This document shows, one piece after another, positions 7,867-16,300 of a DNA stretch of 64,000 nucleotides. Both the position numbers and the translations under genes were made by a program. The first letter of the stretch is position 1. The number at the start of each line of letters is the position of its first letter. The notes under the pieces were generated by a model. It searched no databases. It was not told where the DNA came from and saw nothing but the letters and a program-made list of their open reading frames with translations. Source of the stretch: Reyranella sp. (GTDB taxonomy: Bacteria > Pseudomonadota > Alphaproteobacteria > Reyranellales > Reyranellaceae); assembly GCF_004297405.1 (NCBI RefSeq), contig NZ_SCVC01000036.1, positions 1-64,000 on the forward strand, read 5' to 3'.

Positions 7867-8436
7867 ATGAAAGTCCAAGTCAATTCGATCCGCGCCGGCA
7901 ACGTCATTGAATACAATGGCAAGCTCTGGGTCGCGGCCAAGGTGCAGCATATCAGCCCCGGCAAGGGCGGCGCGTTCGTGGCCATCGAGGCCAAGGCGCT
8001 GCGCGAGGGCAACAAGCTGCAGGAGCGGTTCCGCTCGGGCGAGACCATCGAACGCGTCCATATCGACGAGCGCGAGTGCACCTATCTCTTCAAGGACGAG
8101 AACGGCTACACGTTCATGGACAAGGAGAACTTCGAGCAGCTCACCGTCGGCGCCGACGTGCTCGACGAGGACCAGGCCAAGTTCCTGCAGGACGGCATGG
8201 AAGTCACCGTGTCGCTCTACGAAGGCGCGCCGGTCGGCGCCGAGCTGCCCAAGACCGTTGTCCTCGCCGTCGTCGAGGCCGATGCCGTTGTGAAGGGCCA
8301 GACTGCCTCTTCGTCCTACAAGCCGGCCATCGTCGAAGGCGGCGTCCGCGTGATGGTGCCGCCGCATATCGGTGTCGGCACGCGCCTGGTGATCAACACC
8401 GAGGACGGCACCTACATGGAACGCGCCAAGGACTGA
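7867..8436 (+). CDS. efp: Translation elongation factor P
   Basis: A 189-residue, three-domain beta-barrel protein that relieves ribosome stalling at polyproline. The KOW-like domain I carries the modification loop SPGKGGAF, in which K33 corresponds to the lysine (K34 in E. coli) that EpmA beta-lysylates. Domains II and III are complete, and the C-terminal signature RLVINTEDGTYMERAKD is intact. Length is standard. A purine-rich CCCAGCGGTAAATCC leader precedes the ATG. The suhB-like gene starts 4 bp after the stop with its own Shine-Dalgarno inside the efp end, indicating an operon. The presence of epmA nearby indicates lysine-type modification, not rhamnosylation. Confidence 0.97.
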   Translation: MKVQVNSIRAGNVIEYNGKLWVAAKVQHISPGKGGAFVAIEAKALREGNKLQERFRSGETIERVHIDERECTYLFKDENGYTFMDKENFEQLTVGADVLDEDQAKFLQDGMEVTVSLYEGAPVGAELPKTVVLAVVEADAVVKGQTASSSYKPAIVEGGVRVMVPPHIGVGTRLVINTEDGTYMERAKD

Positions 8437-8440
8437 GTGA

Positions 8441-9352
8441 GTGGCCCTCCCAACCGATCGTCCCCCCCGCGATAGACCCGTCGCCCGTGTCGGCCGTGCG
8501 CCCCTGGGCGAAGGCCGCGAACGCTCGGGGCCGCCCGAACGCAAGTCGCTGGCACCGCGCTCCGCCACCATCACGGTGATGATCCGTGCCGCCTTCGCGG
8601 CGGCAAAGAACCTGAAGCGCGACTTCGGCGAGGTCGAGCACTTGCAGATCTCCGAGAAGGGTCCGGGCGACTTCGTGAGCCACGCCGACATCAAGGCCGA
8701 GCGTATCTTGCGTGCCGAGCTCTCGCGCACGCGGCCGGACTACGGCTTTCTCGGCGAAGAGGGTGGCGAGACCAAGGGAGACGGCCGCAATCGCTGGATC
8801 GTCGATCCGCTCGACGGCACGACCAACTTCCTGCACGGCGTGCCGCACTTCGCGATCTCGATCGCGCTGGAGCGTGAAAAGGAGATCATCGCCGGCGTCA
8901 TCTACCAGCCGATTTCCGACGAGCTGTTCTGGGCCGAGAAGGGCAATGGCGCCTTCATCGACACGCCCAGCGCGCGCTCGCGCCGGCTGCGGGTTTCGGG
9001 TCGCAAGGACCCCGCGCGCGGGCTGATCGGCACTGGCATTCCCCATATTGGCAAGGGCGATCATCCTGCCTACTTCGCCAAACTGGCGGCCGTGACCGAA
9101 CGTACTGCCGGTGTTCGCCGTTGGGGCGCCGCCGCCCTCGATCTGGCCTTCGTCGCGGCCGGTCGCTACGACGCCTTCTTCGAGTTCGGTCTGGCGCCCT
9201 GGGATGTCGCGGCGGGCCTCCTGATGGTGAAGGAAGCCGGTGGCGTGGTGTGCGATATCGCTGGCCAGCCCTACGAACTCGGTGGCCGCTCACTGCTCGC
9301 CAGCAACTTCAACCTGCGCGACTCCATGGTCGAGATCCTGTCCAACGCCTAA
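8441..9352 (+). CDS. suhB: Inositol-1-monophosphatase family protein (SuhB-like)
   Basis: A 303-residue metal-dependent phosphatase. Metal-site motifs are intact: LGEEGGE, IVDPLDGTTNFLHG and the C-terminal LAPWDVAAGLLMVKEAGG. It hydrolyses inositol or related sugar monophosphates; E. coli SuhB also acts in rRNA antitermination. GTG at 8441 was chosen because AAGGA lies 8 bases before it and it begins 4 bp after efp. This gives an unusual Pro/Arg-rich extension of about 40 residues before the normal family start; internal GTG/ATG codons at 8576/8579 would yield a shorter protein that misses the first helix. The 3' end overlaps the convergent LysR gene by 4 bp. Confidence 0.88.
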   Translation: MALPTDRPPRDRPVARVGRAPLGEGRERSGPPERKSLAPRSATITVMIRAAFAAAKNLKRDFGEVEHLQISEKGPGDFVSHADIKAERILRAELSRTRPDYGFLGEEGGETKGDGRNRWIVDPLDGTTNFLHGVPHFAISIALEREKEIIAGVIYQPISDELFWAEKGNGAFIDTPSARSRRLRVSGRKDPARGLIGTGIPHIGKGDHPAYFAKLAAVTERTAGVRRWGAAALDLAFVAAGRYDAFFEFGLAPWDVAAGLLMVKEAGGVVCDIAGQPYELGGRSLLASNFNLRDSMVEILSNA

Positions 9353-10239
9353 CGGCCACGCAGGATTTCTCGCGCGACGCGCACGACGGTGCGGGCCGCA
9401 ACGGTGACAGGCCGATGCGTGCCAACGCCGAGCCAGGTCGATTGTTCAATGCTGGGCTTCACGATGCGCGCCGAGGCAAAGCCGGGTCCCGACATCTCAC
9501 GTTCGACATAGGGTCGTGGAAAGATCGTACAGAGGCCACAGCGCAGCACGGCCTCACGCAGGATCGACGAAGAGCTGCCTTCCAGAACGAAGTTGAGGGT
9601 GACGTCGTGGCGGGCCGCCACCTCCCCCATCACCGCAGTGAGGCTACTGGGATGCACCGGACCACAAAGCGCCACGCCATCGAGGGCGCGAAAGGGAATC
9701 TCACGGCGCTTCAACGCCGAATGACCGCGCGGCCCCACCAGCATCATGTCGCAGCGCGACACCAGCTCGGCACCACGCACCACGCCGCGGCGGTAGCGAT
9801 TGAACACGGCGATCTCGACACGGCCGTTGGCGATCCAGGCTTCGATCTGGCCGCTGTAAGCTTCATGCACGCGCAGCCGGATACGGGGATGGGTGGCCAA
9901 TATGCGCGCGGTCAGCGCACTCACCAGCGGCTGCGCCCACCCCGGCACGATGCCGAGATCGACGCTGCCGGCCGGGCTGGAGCTCTCGCCACGTGCTTCG
10001 GCAGCGAGCTGATCGGCCTCGGCCAGCAGCGCGCGGGCCCGCGGCAACAGGGCTTCGCCGAATTCCGTCGGCTTTACGCCACGCCCGGTACGATGGAACA
10101 GGCGGCCGCCCAGTTCCTGCTCCAGGGCGGAGACCTGACGGCTGAGTACGGATTGCGCCACGCCGTCGGCCGCCGCAGCCCGGCTGAAACTGCCCCCATG
10201 AGCCACGCTGCAGAAAGCCCGTACCCCCTTCAGGTCCAT
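9349..10239 (-). CDS. LysR-family transcriptional regulator
   Basis: A 296-residue regulator. The N-terminal winged helix-turn-helix is clear: MDLKGVRAF, then SFSRAAAADGVAQSVLSRQVSALEQELGGRLFHR, then GRGVKPTEFGEALLPRA. A periplasmic-binding-protein-like effector domain follows from about residue 90. The ATG at 10239 puts the helix-turn-helix at the usual distance from the N terminus; the frame is open upstream through low-quality sequence into the next promoter region. The gene is divergent from the MotA/OmpA pair across 175 bp, which could contain its operator. I found no convincing T-N11-A dyad there. The target is unknown. Confidence 0.85.
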   Translation of the reverse strand: MDLKGVRAFCSVAHGGSFSRAAAADGVAQSVLSRQVSALEQELGGRLFHRTGRGVKPTEFGEALLPRARALLAEADQLAAEARGESSSPAGSVDLGIVPGWAQPLVSALTARILATHPRIRLRVHEAYSGQIEAWIANGRVEIAVFNRYRRGVVRGAELVSRCDMMLVGPRGHSALKRREIPFRALDGVALCGPVHPSSLTAVMGEVAARHDVTLNFVLEGSSSSILREAVLRCGLCTIFPRPYVEREMSGPGFASARIVKPSIEQSTWLGVGTHRPVTVAARTVVRVAREILRGR

Positions 10240-10414
10240 CCAAATCCGTCCATTTCTAGGCAAGACCATTCTAGCAGGCACAGCCGTCACCGGTTGAGCG
10301 GAGATCGACCTTTGGTTATGGTCGGACGGCAATTCTCTTTGAAAGGCAATCGGTTGTGCCTCTGTCTTCATTCGCGGCGCGCAACCTCGTCCTCGCTCTG
10401 CGGGGCATGACCGC

Positions 10415-11560
10415 GTGAGCAATCCCCTGCCCTATCTGGTCCGGATGCTGCTGTTCCTGGCAGCCGTCGCGATCATAGCCTACCTGCTGCACCACGACCT
10501 GCTGCGGGTGTTCCTGAACACGCCGATCCTGAACAGCGTGATCGTCGGCGTCCTGGTGATCGGCATCTTCTTCGTCATGCGCCAGGTCCTGTCCTTGTGG
10601 CCGGAAGTGCGCTGGCTGCGGCGGTTCCAGGCGCGCGAGCCGGGCGCCCCGCCGCTCGACACCTATTCCATCGACCTGCTGTCGCCTATGGCCGCCATGC
10701 TGGGTGAACGCCAGGACAGTTTTCGCCTGTCGCCGACTGCGACGCGTGCCCTGCTCGACGGTATCGCCAGCCGCCTCGACGAGCGGCGTGAACTCAGCCG
10801 CTACATGATCGGCCTGCTGATCTTCCTCGGCCTGCTCGGCACCTTCTGGGGCCTGCTCGAGACGATCGGCGCCGTCGCCGATGCCATCGGCGGTATGCAG
10901 GTCACCGGCGGCGACGCCGTGCAGATGTTCGCCAAGTTGAAAGAGAGCATCCAAGGACCGCTCAAGGGCATGGCGACGGCGTTCGGCGCCTCGTTGTTCG
11001 GCCTCTCGGGTTCGCTGGTTCTGGGCTTCCTCGAACTGCAGGCGAGCCAGGCGCAGGGCCGCTTCCACACCGAACTCGAGGAATGGCTGGCCGGCGCCAC
11101 GCGGCTGTCCAGTGGCGCCCTTCAGACCGAAGGCGAACAAGGCGTCTCGGCCTATGTCGAAGCCCTGCTGGAGCGCACTGCCGACGGGTTGGACGAGCTC
11201 ACCCGCACGCTTCGCCGTAGCGAGGAGACTCGCGAGGCCGCGGCCGCAGCGAACGTCACCCTGGTCGAACGGCTGTCGTCGCTGGCCGAAAGCATGCGCA
11301 CGCAGCAGACCCTGCTGGCACGCCTCGCCGAACATTCGATCGAGCTGCGCGGCACTGTCACGCGCCTCTCGGAGCGTGGGCCCGGCGCCGATACCGAAGC
11401 CCTGGCGAACCACCAGCGCAATATCGAGGCGAGCCTCGCCCGGCTGGTCGAGGAAAGTGTGCGCAGTCGCGTGGCACTGACCGACGAGTTGCGCGGCGAA
11501 CTGCGTCTGCTGGCCCGAACGATGGCCGGCCGCGCCGGCCCGCCAACGGCCGGCGGATAG
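10415..11560 (+). CDS. MotA/TolQ/ExbB-family proton channel protein with long C-terminal coiled coil
   Basis: A 381-residue inner-membrane protein. Hydrophobic segments lie at about residues 9-28, 41-58, 130-152 and 180-205. The third and fourth, with the LGLLGTFWGLLETI and FGASLFGLSGSLVLGFLEL motifs, match the conserved MotA/TolQ/ExbB pore pair. Residues about 225-370 are rich in Leu, Glu, Arg and Ala in heptad-like spacing, a predicted coiled coil. The downstream OmpA-domain gene begins 6 bp after the stop, so the two probably form a proton-driven stator-like complex. The GTG at 10415 is used because the nearby ATG at 10406 runs into a stop. The energy-coupled function is unknown. Confidence 0.8.
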   Translation: MSNPLPYLVRMLLFLAAVAIIAYLLHHDLLRVFLNTPILNSVIVGVLVIGIFFVMRQVLSLWPEVRWLRRFQAREPGAPPLDTYSIDLLSPMAAMLGERQDSFRLSPTATRALLDGIASRLDERRELSRYMIGLLIFLGLLGTFWGLLETIGAVADAIGGMQVTGGDAVQMFAKLKESIQGPLKGMATAFGASLFGLSGSLVLGFLELQASQAQGRFHTELEEWLAGATRLSSGALQTEGEQGVSAYVEALLERTADGLDELTRTLRRSEETREAAAAANVTLVERLSSLAESMRTQQTLLARLAEHSIELRGTVTRLSERGPGADTEALANHQRNIEASLARLVEESVRSRVALTDELRGELRLLARTMAGRAGPPTAGG

Positions 11561-11566
11561 CGCCCG

Positions 11567-12766
11567 ATGGCGGCCATCTCCTCACGCCGCCGCGGCGGCA
11601 GCGCCGACTACACCTGGCCAGGTTATGTCGACGCGCTGACCACGCTGCTGATGGTCCTGATCTTCCTGCTGTCTCTGTTCAGCGTCGCGCAGTTCACGCT
11701 CTCTGACGCACTCAACAACAGCGAGAACGCGATCGACCGCCTCAACAAGCAGGTCGGCGACTTGGCAAGTATGCTGTCGCTCGAGAAGAAGGCTGGCGAG
11801 AGCCTGCAAAAGGACCTCGAACAGCTCACCTTGCAGCTTCGCCAGAGCCAGGCCGAGCGCGACCGGTTGAGCGCCGACCTTGCCGGCCAGCGCAGCGCCA
11901 CTGATGCGCTGAAGGTCGAACGCGATCAGCTCACCGAGCGCCTGACGTCGATGCTGGCCGAACGCGAACGGCTCACCACCGCGCTGCAGGAAAACGCCAA
12001 GGCAGCCGAGATCAAGAGCGCCGACCTGCAGAAGGAGGTCGAGCGCCAGCGACTGGAGCTCACCCGGCTCGCGGCCTCGCTGGCCGCGGCCAACACGGAA
12101 AAAGGCAAGCTGTTCGGCGACCTCACCGAAGAGCAGAAGCTCACAGCAGAACAGAAGGCCGCCGTCGTACGCCTGACCGCCGAGCTGGCTGCCCTCAAGG
12201 AGGAGTTCGGCCGCCTCAACGCCGCGCTGGACGCTGCCGACGTCAAGGCCAAGGAGCAGCAGGCGCAGATCGTCGATCTCGGCCAGCGGCTCAACCGGGC
12301 ACTTGCCAGCAAGGTCGAGGAGCTGGCGCGCTATCGTTCCGAATTCTTCGGCAAGCTGCGTGAAGCGCTGAGCGGTCAACGCGACGTCCAGATCGTCGGC
12401 GACCGCTTCGTGTTCCAGTCCGAAGTGCTCTTTCCGTCAGGCTCGGCGCAGCTTCAGCCCGGCGGTGAAAAGCAGCTCGCGAGCGTTGCCCAGCGGCTCG
12501 TCGACATTGCCTCGCGTATTCCCAAGGACATCAACTGGGTGCTGCAGGTCGATGGCCATACCGACGACAAGCCCATCAAGAGCGCCCTCTATCCATCGAA
12601 CTGGGAACTGTCGGCCGCACGCGCCATCGCCGTGGTGAAGTTCCTCCACAGCCAGGGCATTCCTAACGACCGGCTGGTGGCGGCGGGCTACGGCGAATAC
12701 CAGCCGCTTTCCTCCATCGACACCGCCCGCAACCGCCGCATCGAGCTGAAGCTGACGAACCGCTAA
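11567..12766 (+). CDS. MotB/OmpA-domain peptidoglycan-binding protein, partner of the proton channel
   Basis: A 399-residue protein with one N-terminal membrane segment (about 20-40) that contains D22 in YVDALTTLLMVLIFLL. This is the position of the proton-carrying aspartate in MotB-like stators. Residues about 50-270 form a long Gln/Glu/Lys/Leu-rich coiled coil. The C-terminal OmpA-like domain binds peptidoglycan, with VDGHTDDKPI, NWELSAARAIAVVKFL and the terminal ARNRRIELKL. The gene follows the MotA/TolQ-type gene by 6 bp. Together they probably anchor to the cell wall and couple proton flow to an envelope process. They resemble ZorAB in architecture, but no Zorya effector genes are adjacent. 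Confidence 0.85.
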   Translation: MAAISSRRRGGSADYTWPGYVDALTTLLMVLIFLLSLFSVAQFTLSDALNNSENAIDRLNKQVGDLASMLSLEKKAGESLQKDLEQLTLQLRQSQAERDRLSADLAGQRSATDALKVERDQLTERLTSMLAERERLTTALQENAKAAEIKSADLQKEVERQRLELTRLAASLAAANTEKGKLFGDLTEEQKLTAEQKAAVVRLTAELAALKEEFGRLNAALDAADVKAKEQQAQIVDLGQRLNRALASKVEELARYRSEFFGKLREALSGQRDVQIVGDRFVFQSEVLFPSGSAQLQPGGEKQLASVAQRLVDIASRIPKDINWVLQVDGHTDDKPIKSALYPSNWELSAARAIAVVKFLHSQGIPNDRLVAAGYGEYQPLSSIDTARNRRIELKLTNR

Positions 12767-12787
12767 GCCTTATCGGGCGCTTCCCGT

Positions 12788-13219
12788 TTACAGCAGCCCG
12801 AGTCGTTTCAGTTCCGCTGCCATTTCACTCGGCATGTCCGCCGTGTCGCCACGCGAGAGGTCCGGCGGCGCGCGCTCGAGTTCGAGGTAGCGCCATCCCT
12901 GGAAAGCCTTGCAGGCGCGCGGCGCTGTCTGGATCAAGGTGCGTTTAACCTTGATCTTGCAGTACTTCTTGCCGTCCTCCTTATCGATATCCTCTTCGAA
13001 TCCGACCAGCTCCTGGCGGCAACGGATGACACCACGCACCACCCAGTAGAGCGAGCCGCCGTCGAGCAGTTCCTCGGAGCGGCGCGGCGTGTTGCGGGTA
13101 TAGACCCAGTGCGGCGAGCGCGGCGACTGGCGGCGCTGCTTGCGGCGGGCGGCCTGGAGTTTCTTCATGTGCGGAAGATCGTCGACGCCGACCGCGAGCT
13201 TGATGAGATGCAACGCCAT
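12788..13219 (-). CDS. DUF1489 family protein
   Basis: A 143-residue cytoplasmic protein starting MALHLIKLAVGVDDL, the typical DUF1489 N terminus. The central WVYTRNTPRRSEELLDGGS and GVIRCRQ segments also fit the family, which I associate mainly with alphaproteobacteria and whose function is unknown. The protein is basic, with a KKLQAARRKQRRQSPR stretch near residues 18-33. It is convergent with the OmpA-domain gene (21 bp gap) and divergent from the alpha-2-macroglobulin gene across 161 bp. No regulatory motif was recognised in that region. Confidence 0.8.
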   Translation of the reverse strand: MALHLIKLAVGVDDLPHMKKLQAARRKQRRQSPRSPHWVYTRNTPRRSEELLDGGSLYWVVRGVIRCRQELVGFEEDIDKEDGKKYCKIKVKRTLIQTAPRACKAFQGWRYLELERAPPDLSRGDTADMPSEMAAELKRLGLL

Positions 13220-13380
13220 GGCTCGCGCTTAGTACGGCGATGCCACCTGCTCAAGCACCGCCTATCCACAGCGTGACCTTCTCGCCACAGCCTGCGAGAA
13301 TTACGCGCCGGCCCTTAGACTCCACAGAGTTTGCACAATCCACGGTCTATGGTCCGATCGCTTTTTAGCGGGGGTTCTTG

Positions 13381-16300
13381 ATGAATCGTTCGACGCTGGC
13401 TGCCCTGGTCGTGGCCCTGATGCTGGGCTCTGGCATCGCGGGATACCTGATCGGAAGGCCGGGTGATTCGGTCGACCGTCCCACACCCCCGCGCACCGCA
13501 GCGACGACGACGCCCGGCACGCCCGCGCCAGCCACCCCCGCACCAGCTCCTACCCCCGCTGCACCGACGCCGGCCAACGCAGCGCCGACGCCGATCGCAC
13601 AGCCTCCGGCGCTCGCCGGCGATGGCTTCGCCTATCGCCGCTACAGCGTCGACAGCAGCCGCGCCGAAGCAGAAGCATGCCTGGCTTTCAACAAGCCGCT
13701 GGCCACCGGCGACGTGAAGTACGGCGACTATGTCCGCCTCTCGCCCGAGGCCCGCACCGCGGTGCGTGTCGTCGACGATCGCCTGTGCATCGCGGGGCTT
13801 TCCTACGGCCAGGACTACGAAGTGAAGCTGCTCGCCGGCCTGCCCGGCCGCGATGGCGAGAAGCTGAAGGACGAGCAGGTCGTGAGCGTGGCGCTCGGTG
13901 CCCGTCCCGCCGTCGTCACCTTGCCGGGCAAGGGCTTCATCCTGCCGCGTGGCAGCGCCGCGGGCCTGCCGGTCACCAGCATCAACGTCTCCAAGGTTGC
14001 CATCTCGGTCTATCGCGTGAACGAGCGCGGCATCGACCGCTTTTCCGCCGATCGCTATTACGACGTCGGCTTTCCCGGATCCGAACCGATCACCGAGCCG
14101 TGGTCGCTGATGAATTGGCTGAACGGCAGCAACGGTGCCGAGCAGTGGAGCGGCACGATGGAAGTGCGCAACGTGGCCAACCAGGCCGTCGTTACCGCCT
14201 TCCCGATCCGCGAGACCGTCAAGGACTGGAAGCCCGGCGCCTATTTCGTCGTGGTCTGGAACGCCGCCAAGCCGCCGGCCCGCAGCTACGACGACGAGAA
14301 CAATGACGGCGTCGCCGCCGGCATGTGGGTGATCGACACAGATATCGGCCTCACGAGCTTTACCGGCGACGACGGGCTGAACATCTTCGCCCGCTCCTTG
14401 CAGACCGCCCAGCCGCTGGCCGGCATCGAGGTCGTGGTGCTGTCGCGCGGCAACGAACCGCTCGGCAAGGCGATCACGGCAGAAGATGGCCGCGCCTCCT
14501 TCCCGGCCGGCCTGCTGAAAGGCCGTGGCGCCGCCGAGCCGGTCGCGGTCATGGCGCAGGATGCCGCCCGCAAGGACTTCTCGCGCCTCGAACTCACTAA
14601 GTCCGCTTTCGATCTGTCCGATCGCGGCGTCGATGGCCGTGCCCAGCCCGGCCCGGTCGATGCCTTTCTCTATACCGAGCGCGGCGTCTACCGACCCGGC
14701 GAGACCGTGCAGCTCATGACGATGGTCCGCGACGACAGCGGCAATGCGCTGGCCAACATGCCCGTCACCCTGATCGTGAAGCGGCCGGACGGTAGCGAGT
14801 TCACACGCTTCACCCATGCCCTGCAGGGCTCGGGGGCGCTGCATCAGGCGATCGACCTGCCGAAATCCTCACGTCGCGGTCGCTGGTCGGCGGCGGCGCA
14901 CATCGATCCCAAGGCAGCACCCGTCGGCCGCGTCGAATTCTCGGTCGAGGATTTTGTCCCTGAGAAGCTCAAGGTCGAGGTGACATCGCAGGCCGAGATC
15001 CTGCGCACCGGCCAGCTCAATGCCTTCGACGTCCAGGCTGATTTCCTCTACGGCGCACCGGCGGCCGACCTCGCGGTCGAAGCCGACATGCGCGTGACGG
15101 TGGATGCGCAGCCCTTCCCGGCCTTCGCCAAGTATACGTTCGGCCCGGACGAGGAGCGCTCGAAGTTCGAGCCGCCCTTTATCGAACTGAAAGGACCGGA
15201 AACCGACCAAGCCGGCAAGTCGCGCCTCGAATGGGGCGGCGACCAGATCAAGGACACCGTCCTGCCGCTGCGGGCCCAGGTGCAGGTCCGCGTCTTCGAG
15301 CCCGGCGGCGGCCGTGCCACCAAGGCCGACAAGACCGTGCCGGTCCGCTCGCGGGACACCTACATCGGCATCAGCCCCACTTTCGAAGGGCGCTACTCAC
15401 GCGAAGGCGTCGATACCGAGTTCGACATCGTCGCGGTCGACGACGCCGGCAAGCAGATTGCGCGCTCGAGCGTCGAATACCGCATCGAGAGCATCCGCTA
15501 TGGCTACCAGTGGTATCAGGTGGATGGCCGCTGGCGCTGGCAGTCGACGCCCAACACGCGGCTGGTGACGGCCGACAAGATCACCCTCAAGACCGACGCA
15601 CCAACGCGGCTGACCCAGCGACTGAGCTGGGGCGAGCACCGCCTCACGGTGATCGACAGCGAAAAGAACACGGAGACCAGCCTCGTCTTCTATGTCGGCT
15701 GGTACGGCGGCACCAATGCCGAGGAGACGCCCGACACGCTGCGCGTCGCCAGCGACAAGCAGAACTACAAGCCCGGCGAGAACGCGCGCCTGCGCATCGA
15801 TGCACCGTTCGCCGGCGAGGCGATGATCGCCATCGCCACGGACCGCATCGTCTCGACCCAGTCAGTGCAGGTGCCGGCCGGTGGCGTCACGGTCGAGATT
15901 CCGGTGAAAGCCGAATGGGGCGCCGGCGCCTATGCGTTGGTGACGGCGTGGCGCCCACTCTCGACGGCCGCAGAGCGCACGCCGACCCGCGCGATCGGCA
16001 CGGCTTGGTTGGCGCTCGATCCCGGCCTGCGTACCCTCGCGATCCAGATCGGCACGCCAGAGAAGGTAACGCCCCGGCAGCGTGTCGAGGTGCCCATCAA
16101 GGTCGCCAACCTCGCGGGCGGTCAGGAAGCGTTCGTCACCCTGGCTGCGGTCGACGAGGGCATCCTTCAGCTCACGCGCTTCAAGACGCCCAAACCGGCC
16201 GACTACTATTTCGGCAAGCGTCAGCTCGGCCTCGCCATGCGCGACGACTATGGCCGCCTGCTCGACACGCGCGCCGACGATCTCGGCCAGATCCGGGTCG

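Noticed and set aside
10415..12766. Zorya anti-phage system (ZorA/ZorB)
   Set aside because: Architecture is similar, but no zorC, zorD or zorE-like gene is adjacent. The neighbours are a LysR regulator and a DUF1489 gene, and there is no sign of a defence island.
13315..14844. 509-residue minus-strand frame at the start of the alpha-2-macroglobulin gene
   Set aside because: Shadow frame with Gly/Arg-rich composition. It ends inside the promoter region and shows no domain.
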